Shown: positions 24,169-27,513 of the stretch, piece after piece
Position numbering within the stretch: the stretch's first letter is position 1
Layout of the letters: each line of letters opens with the position of its first letter
Assembly: GCA_900767495.1 (NCBI GenBank)
Contig: CAAFZH010000081.1
Coordinates: 1 to 27,513, forward strand
DNA length: 27,513 bases
Reading direction: 5' to 3'
DNA from: Clostridia bacterium
Lineage (GTDB): Bacteria > Bacillota > Clostridia > Christensenellales > Borkfalkiaceae
The notes under the pieces: generated by a model
Told to the model about the DNA's origin: nothing
The model's input: only the letters and a program-made list of their open reading frames with translations
Databases searched by the model: none
Position numbers and translations under genes: made by a program

Positions 24169-24321
24169 GTAAAATCCCCTATCGGCACTCCGTGCCACTT
24201 CCCCCGAAGGTGGAAGCAAAAAATGTTTTCGTTGAAATTAAATAAACTTTAATCGTTACACAAAACTAACGTCGCTTCCTCCTTCGGGGGAAGTGTCGGC
24301 AACGCCGACGATAGGGGATAA
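24169..24321. repeat. REP-like inverted pair, second locus
   Basis: Unit A (24169-24222) runs in the minus direction and unit B (24274-24321) in the plus direction. Unit B matches the unit at 6469-6516 except for the triloop (AAC versus GTA) and a base or two in the tail. In unit A the second hairpin is GGCAC-GGA-GTGCC on the minus strand, so both arms changed together compared with TCGGC/GCCGA. Confidence 0.7.
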
Positions 24322-24330
24322 AACGCGCGG

Positions 24331-24562
24331 GAAATCACCCTCCCGGGAGATTGCCGCGGTCGCTTCGCTCCCTCGCAAAGACAGTAAAAAATACCGTGTC
24401 ATCGCGAGCGCAAGCGTGGCGATCCCCCTGAAAAAGTACGCGGTACATATACTCCGTACTTTATTCCAAGGGATTGCCGCGGTCGCTTCGCTCCCTCGCA
24501 ATGACAATGTTTTCCCCGTCTTTGCGAGCGTAGCGAAGCAATCTCCCGGGAGGGTGAATTTC
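24331..24562. repeat. BIME-like block with long inverted arms
   Basis: The left arm (24331-24382) and right arm (24518-24562) are inverted copies, each with GAAATCACCCTCCCGGGAGA-like ends, GATTGC and a GCAAAGAC/GTCTTTGC edge. Between them lie further copies of the ATTGCCGCGGTCGCTTCGCT motif (from 24472) and an opposite-strand version (24400-24426, ATCGCGAGCGCAAGCG). Such TTGCGAGC/AGCGA elements are common dispersed repeats in many bacterial genomes. Confidence 0.7.
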
Positions 24563-24608
24563 GGGAGGAGAAAATTCTAAAAGGTTCGCAGAACAAAAAA
24601 GAATAATT

Positions 24609-24622
24609 CCGCTTTTAAGCGG
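24609..24622. promoter_or_regulatory. Perfect 14-bp palindrome, possible operator
   Basis: CCGCTTTTAAGCGG reads the same on both strands and lies about 93 bases upstream of the small peptide gene. It could be a regulator site or a small hairpin. No copy was noticed elsewhere in the window. Confidence 0.3.
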
Positions 24623-24714
24623 CGTTATATAGGAATTAAGGCGCAACTACTACCGTAAATGCTTTAATTTGGCGTTAAAATTTCGAAAAAATAAAAACAA
24701 GGAGGTATTAAAAT

Positions 24715-24855
24715 ATGGGTAAATATCAAACTCCGTTAGTTTTGATATGCAGGCAAACCGACGATGACGACGTTATACGCACTTCAATCGTAAATGACGT
24801 TCATTGGTCAAATGACCCGTGGGGAAATACTGACGAATCGACGATAGGTCAATAA
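24715..24855 (+). CDS. 46-residue acidic peptide with a WSNDPWG motif
   Basis: A short open frame starts at ATG 24715, nine bases after a strong AAGGAGG, and ends at TAA 24853-24855. The product begins MGKYQTPLVLICRQ, then has four consecutive Asp in TDDDDVIRTS and a Trp-rich C-terminal part, HWSNDPWG, before DESTIGQ. There is no signal peptide or membrane segment. Short proteins that begin with a YxTP-like stretch and contain DDVIxTS are, as far as I recall, common and uncharacterised in gut Firmicutes. The WSNDPWG motif resembles the very C-terminus (WQSDPWA) of the 782-residue lipoprotein. The secreted 839-residue protein starts 40 bases downstream, so the two may be co-expressed. Function is unknown; a peptide precursor, chaperone or recognition tag is conceivable. 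Confidence 0.65.
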   Translation: MGKYQTPLVLICRQTDDDDVIRTSIVNDVHWSNDPWGNTDESTIGQ

Positions 24856-24894
24856 CAACAAACACATTTAAATTATTTTTTAAGGAGAACAAAA

Positions 24895-27414
24895 ATGAAA
24901 ACGAAAAAGAAGAGTTCAATAATCCGTTTAGCGGGCGTTGCGCTTGCGGCGGTTATATGCTCGGGCATTGCCGCGGTATCTTCCTTAACGGTTAAAGCAG
25001 ACAATACAGATATAAATGCGATAACCGCTACAATGGATAAGGGCGCGGCGGTAAGATTGCCCGCTAACGCGAATTATAGCGATATAGGTATAAGATATAC
25101 TTATTTCGTAAGCGAAAACGATTACGCCGCTTTGCAAAACGCGGGTTACGACAGCCTTGCTTACGGCGTATTTATCGCACCTGAATATTATAACAAAAAG
25201 CACGCAATAAACGACGAAAACAAACTTAATACTTTTTATTATTGGGGTAATGCCGAGGCGCAAAATGGAAAAGCGTTTATATTAAACGTTGAAAAAACCG
25301 AACTTGCCAAGGATCTCGTTCACGGCTACCGTTTCGACGGCGCAGTCGTAAATATGTTAGAGGAAAACTTGCTTACCGAATATATCGGCGTAGGCTATAT
25401 TAAGTATACCAAAAACGGCGAAACTCACTACAAATTTGCCGAGTCTAACGACAACGCAAGGTCTATGGTATATATCGCTCAACGCTATATCGAAGATAAA
25501 GGCGATAATGCTCAAGCGTTAAACGAGTATTTTAACGATACCGTTACGGCGACCGATACTACTTATACCGTAGAACACCTCGTTAAACAAGGCGACGGCA
25601 CTTATAAACTCTACGGCGAGGCACAAAAAGAAAATGCAAAGGTAAACGCCACGGCTACCGCTACGGCAAAGACTATTCCCAATTATACTTACGAAAAAGG
25701 CGACCTTTCGGGCGTAGTTTACGCCAACGGCAAGAGAACGCTTAAACTTTACTATACTTTCGACGTTCCCGAAGACGAAAAAGTGGTAAATAAAGGTCTT
25801 GTAGAAAGTACCGCTATGCCTAAACTTTCTACCGACTTTATTTCGGGACTTAACCTTAAACTTTACAAGGTTTTAGGTTCTACCGAAACCGAAGTTAAAA
25901 ACTTTGCTTTTGAAAGCAACGGCGATATAGATATAACCAAGTTAAGCGGAACTTACGTTGCGAGAGCGTGCGCAGGCGAAGAAGTTATTCAGACGGTAAC
26001 CTTCGACGCTTATAGCAAAAACGATAAGTTTGAGTATAATGAAGATTATTCTTACGCGACTTGTTCGGTAGAAAACGCTTCTTACGCAACGGTAGAACAA
26101 ACCGTCGTAAGTCAGGCGCAGGGCAGAACGGGTAGTTACGTTAAAACCGCTTATACTCCCGTTGAAGGTTCGGGTGATGCAGATTACGCCGTAAGTTATA
26201 TCAAGTTACCACTTGCTCACTCCAAAGCGTACTACGAAATGTACGTCGGACATTATTTCACTTTCGATTATTATATCGACGCTACCGAATCGGGCGAAAC
26301 TATAACGAAAGACACTTGTTCCTTAATAAGGTTGCCGGGCGGTTTAGTTGAAAGAAACAATTATGCAAGCGCAATAGAATTTCACGCTCAAACTCACGTT
26401 GGTGCGTGGTACACCGCCAAAAGACCGATGAGTTATATAATCGAAAACTACGACGATTTGCAGTCCGGTGCTAAATATATGGTTGGTTTTTGTAATTATT
26501 TATATGAGACAAAAGCCACACAAAACGTTAAATTGTCGGTTTACACGGGTAATCAAGCGGTAGAGTTCGTTGCTACTGCCGACAGCGTTCAGAAAGCCGT
26601 TGAAAAATCTGCCGCCACAACGCTTGACGTCGCCACCTTTATGAGCGACGAAAACAAAGTTTTGGCAAATAAATTCCCCGGCAATTTCACCGTTACGCTT
26701 AAAGACAATAGCGGCGAAACGAAGAGCGTTGCAGGTACGGTCGTTGACCTTTCTGCTTTAAGCACGGGTGCATATATTATCGACGTAAAACTTGGTAGCA
26801 CTGCGCTTTTAAACGGTAGCGTTTATATTTACGAAAACGGTGAAACGCTTATTTGGAACACCGTCGGCTTAAATGAAAAGAACGCTTACGGCGATTATTT
26901 CTGCAATGAAGGTAACCGCAATGATTTGGGTAACATAAGTATGGTTACCGTAGAAACTCTTTCGGAAGATAACGCGGTAGGCGGTAAGAAGAGCGGCAGT
27001 TTCTATAAAATGGATACGAAGAGTAGTCCGGAACATGATTTCCATTTCGTTTTAAGACCGATATTTGAAAAATCCGTATACACGACTTATCTTGGACAAC
27101 ACGCAAACGCAAAACTCATGTTCGACGTACTCGTTGCGCCTGCGGACGGTTTCGTTCACAACAATCGCTTGTATACGATTAATGGACAATCGGGCAATGA
27201 GCAGTTTACCGTAAATACCTGGCATACTCTCGAAACCTCTTTATCTACGCTCGTTACTAACTACGATTCGCTTTACACGAGAAGTGATAAGAATAAGTCT
27301 TGGATATTCGGCATAGCAGGTAGTTATACGGCGAAAAAAGACGGCGTTGATTATAAAGATACTACGGCTTTGACCGTTTATATCGGTAACTTCCGTATCG
27401 TAAGCGGCGACTAA
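24895..27414 (+). CDS. Secreted modular protein with MucBP-like and jelly-roll modules
   Basis: This 839-residue protein has a signal peptide with probable cleavage after VKA (residue 35), and no lipobox, LPXTG or transmembrane anchor. An N-terminal domain (about 45-215; RYTYFVSENDY, YIGVGYIKYTKNG, NDNARSMVYIAQ) resembles uncharacterised domains of Clostridia surface proteins. Next is a MucBP-like repeat (222-290; TYTVEHLVKQGDGTYKLY to LKLYYTF). The remainder has Ig-like and jelly-roll modules, including LPLAHSKAYYEMY and a second jelly-roll near the C-terminus ending VYIGNFRIVSGD. The HSKAYYE motif ties it to the 782-residue lipoprotein. AAGGAG precedes the start. MucBP-type domains are found in proteins contacting mucus or glycans, so a binding role is inferred. 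Its bases are slightly less GC-rich than the genes upstream. Confidence 0.78.
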   Translation: MKTKKKSSIIRLAGVALAAVICSGIAAVSSLTVKADNTDINAITATMDKGAAVRLPANANYSDIGIRYTYFVSENDYAALQNAGYDSLAYGVFIAPEYYNKKHAINDENKLNTFYYWGNAEAQNGKAFILNVEKTELAKDLVHGYRFDGAVVNMLEENLLTEYIGVGYIKYTKNGETHYKFAESNDNARSMVYIAQRYIEDKGDNAQALNEYFNDTVTATDTTYTVEHLVKQGDGTYKLYGEAQKENAKVNATATATAKTIPNYTYEKGDLSGVVYANGKRTLKLYYTFDVPEDEKVVNKGLVESTAMPKLSTDFISGLNLKLYKVLGSTETEVKNFAFESNGDIDITKLSGTYVARACAGEEVIQTVTFDAYSKNDKFEYNEDYSYATCSVENASYATVEQTVVSQAQGRTGSYVKTAYTPVEGSGDADYAVSYIKLPLAHSKAYYEMYVGHYFTFDYYIDATESGETITKDTCSLIRLPGGLVERNNYASAIEFHAQTHVGAWYTAKRPMSYIIENYDDLQSGAKYMVGFCNYLYETKATQNVKLSVYTGNQAVEFVATADSVQKAVEKSAATTLDVATFMSDENKVLANKFPGNFTVTLKDNSGETKSVAGTVVDLSALSTGAYIIDVKLGSTALLNGSVYIYENGETLIWNTVGLNEKNAYGDYFCNEGNRNDLGNISMVTVETLSEDNAVGGKKSGSFYKMDTKSSPEHDFHFVLRPIFEKSVYTTYLGQHANAKLMFDVLVAPADGFVHNNRLYTINGQSGNEQFTVNTWHTLETSLSTLVTNYDSLYTRSDKNKSWIFGIAGSYTAKKDGVDYKDTTALTVYIGNFRIVSGD

Positions 27415-27429
27415 ACCGACTGCTTTGTT

Positions 27430-27508
27430 CGGTGGGATATTTCGCTAACGCTCAATATGACGTACTATTTTTTACACGTCATTCTGAACGCAGTGAAGAA
27501 TCCCACCG
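27430..27508. repeat. Imperfect inverted intergenic repeat / possible terminator
   Basis: CGGTGGGAT (27430-27438) pairs with ATCCCACCG (27500-27508), and TATGACGT pairs with ACGTCATT-like sequence around an ACTATTTTTTAC centre. The left half matches the repeat at 13191-13240. The right half carries the widespread GTCATTCTGAACGCAGTGAA-type element. It directly follows the secreted protein gene and could act as its terminator. Confidence 0.65.
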
Positions 27509-27513
27509 AGTAA

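Larger units (their letters stand above)
24143..24714. other. Repeat-rich intergenic region
   Basis: No conventional gene is found. Three repeat blocks fill most of it: a REP-like pair (24169-24321), a long inverted BIME-like block (24331-24562) and a short perfect palindrome (24609-24622). No clear T-tailed terminator for the ABC operon is visible; the hairpins may serve instead. A promoter for the downstream small gene is expected in 24600-24700 but I cannot place one confidently. Confidence 0.6.

Noticed and set aside
24331..24562. Possible CRISPR array
   Set aside because: The repeated units are in both orientations, vary in spacing and have no uniform spacers; no cas gene is present.
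24256..24596. Short open frames on both strands in the repeat block
   Set aside because: They translate the BIME-like repeats (for example repeated SLRGSEATAAI) and have no ribosome site or domain; such frames arise from the repeat itself.

Overview
The window looks like a chromosomal accessory region of a gut-type Clostridia bacterium (Firmicutes). This is inferred from Gram-positive style lipoprotein signals, strong AAGGAG-type ribosome binding sites, near-consensus sigma-A promoters, MalFG-type sugar transporter parts, and a moderate GC content with heavy use of GCG, CGC and ATA codons. The exact taxon cannot be read from the sequence. I see no rRNA, tRNA, CRISPR array, phage gene or intact transposase.

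Layout. (1) 228-6373, plus strand: a tightly coupled operon of a GcnA-like GH20 hexosaminidase, an unrecognised 662-residue protein split by a one-base frameshift, and a GH94 disaccharide phosphorylase. (2) 6382-6693: a MITE-like element with 16-bp perfect terminal inverted repeats, carrying REP-like hairpins and a bidirectional terminator, between convergent operons. (3) 9023-6711, minus strand: a PhnP-like MBL hydrolase, a CE4 polysaccharide deacetylase and a BD-FAE-like esterase. (4) 10175-9317, minus strand: an AraC regulator broken by an extra A in an A7 run. (5) 10332-12623, plus strand: a creatinase-like M24 protein that has lost two metal ligands, an Anabaena sensory rhodopsin transducer (ASRT)-like protein, and a creatininase-family amidohydrolase. 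(6) 12664-13226: remnants and terminators. (7) 14123-13227, minus strand: a PocR-domain AraC regulator, divergent from (8) 14337-24142, plus strand: two sugar ABC permeases, a solute-binding lipoprotein, a GH123/DUF4091-like lipoprotein and two large binding-module proteins. (9) 24143-24714: a dense block of intergenic repeats. (10) 24715-27414: a 46-residue peptide gene and an 839-residue secreted modular protein.

How the parts may fit. GH20 and GH123 enzymes typically act on N-acetylhexosaminides, and some GH94 enzymes phosphorolyse N,N'-diacetylchitobiose. With a de-N-acetylase, an O-esterase, surface binding proteins and an oligosaccharide importer, the locus reads as a system that captures, trims, imports and breaks down an amino-sugar glycan, under two AraC regulators. 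The transporter has no ATPase here and presumably shares one encoded elsewhere. The substrate is an inference. The least ordinary parts are the M24-like/ASRT-like/creatininase trio, the unknown protein between GH20 and GH94, and the short peptide whose W-x-x-D-P-W motif recurs at the C-terminus of the 782-residue lipoprotein.
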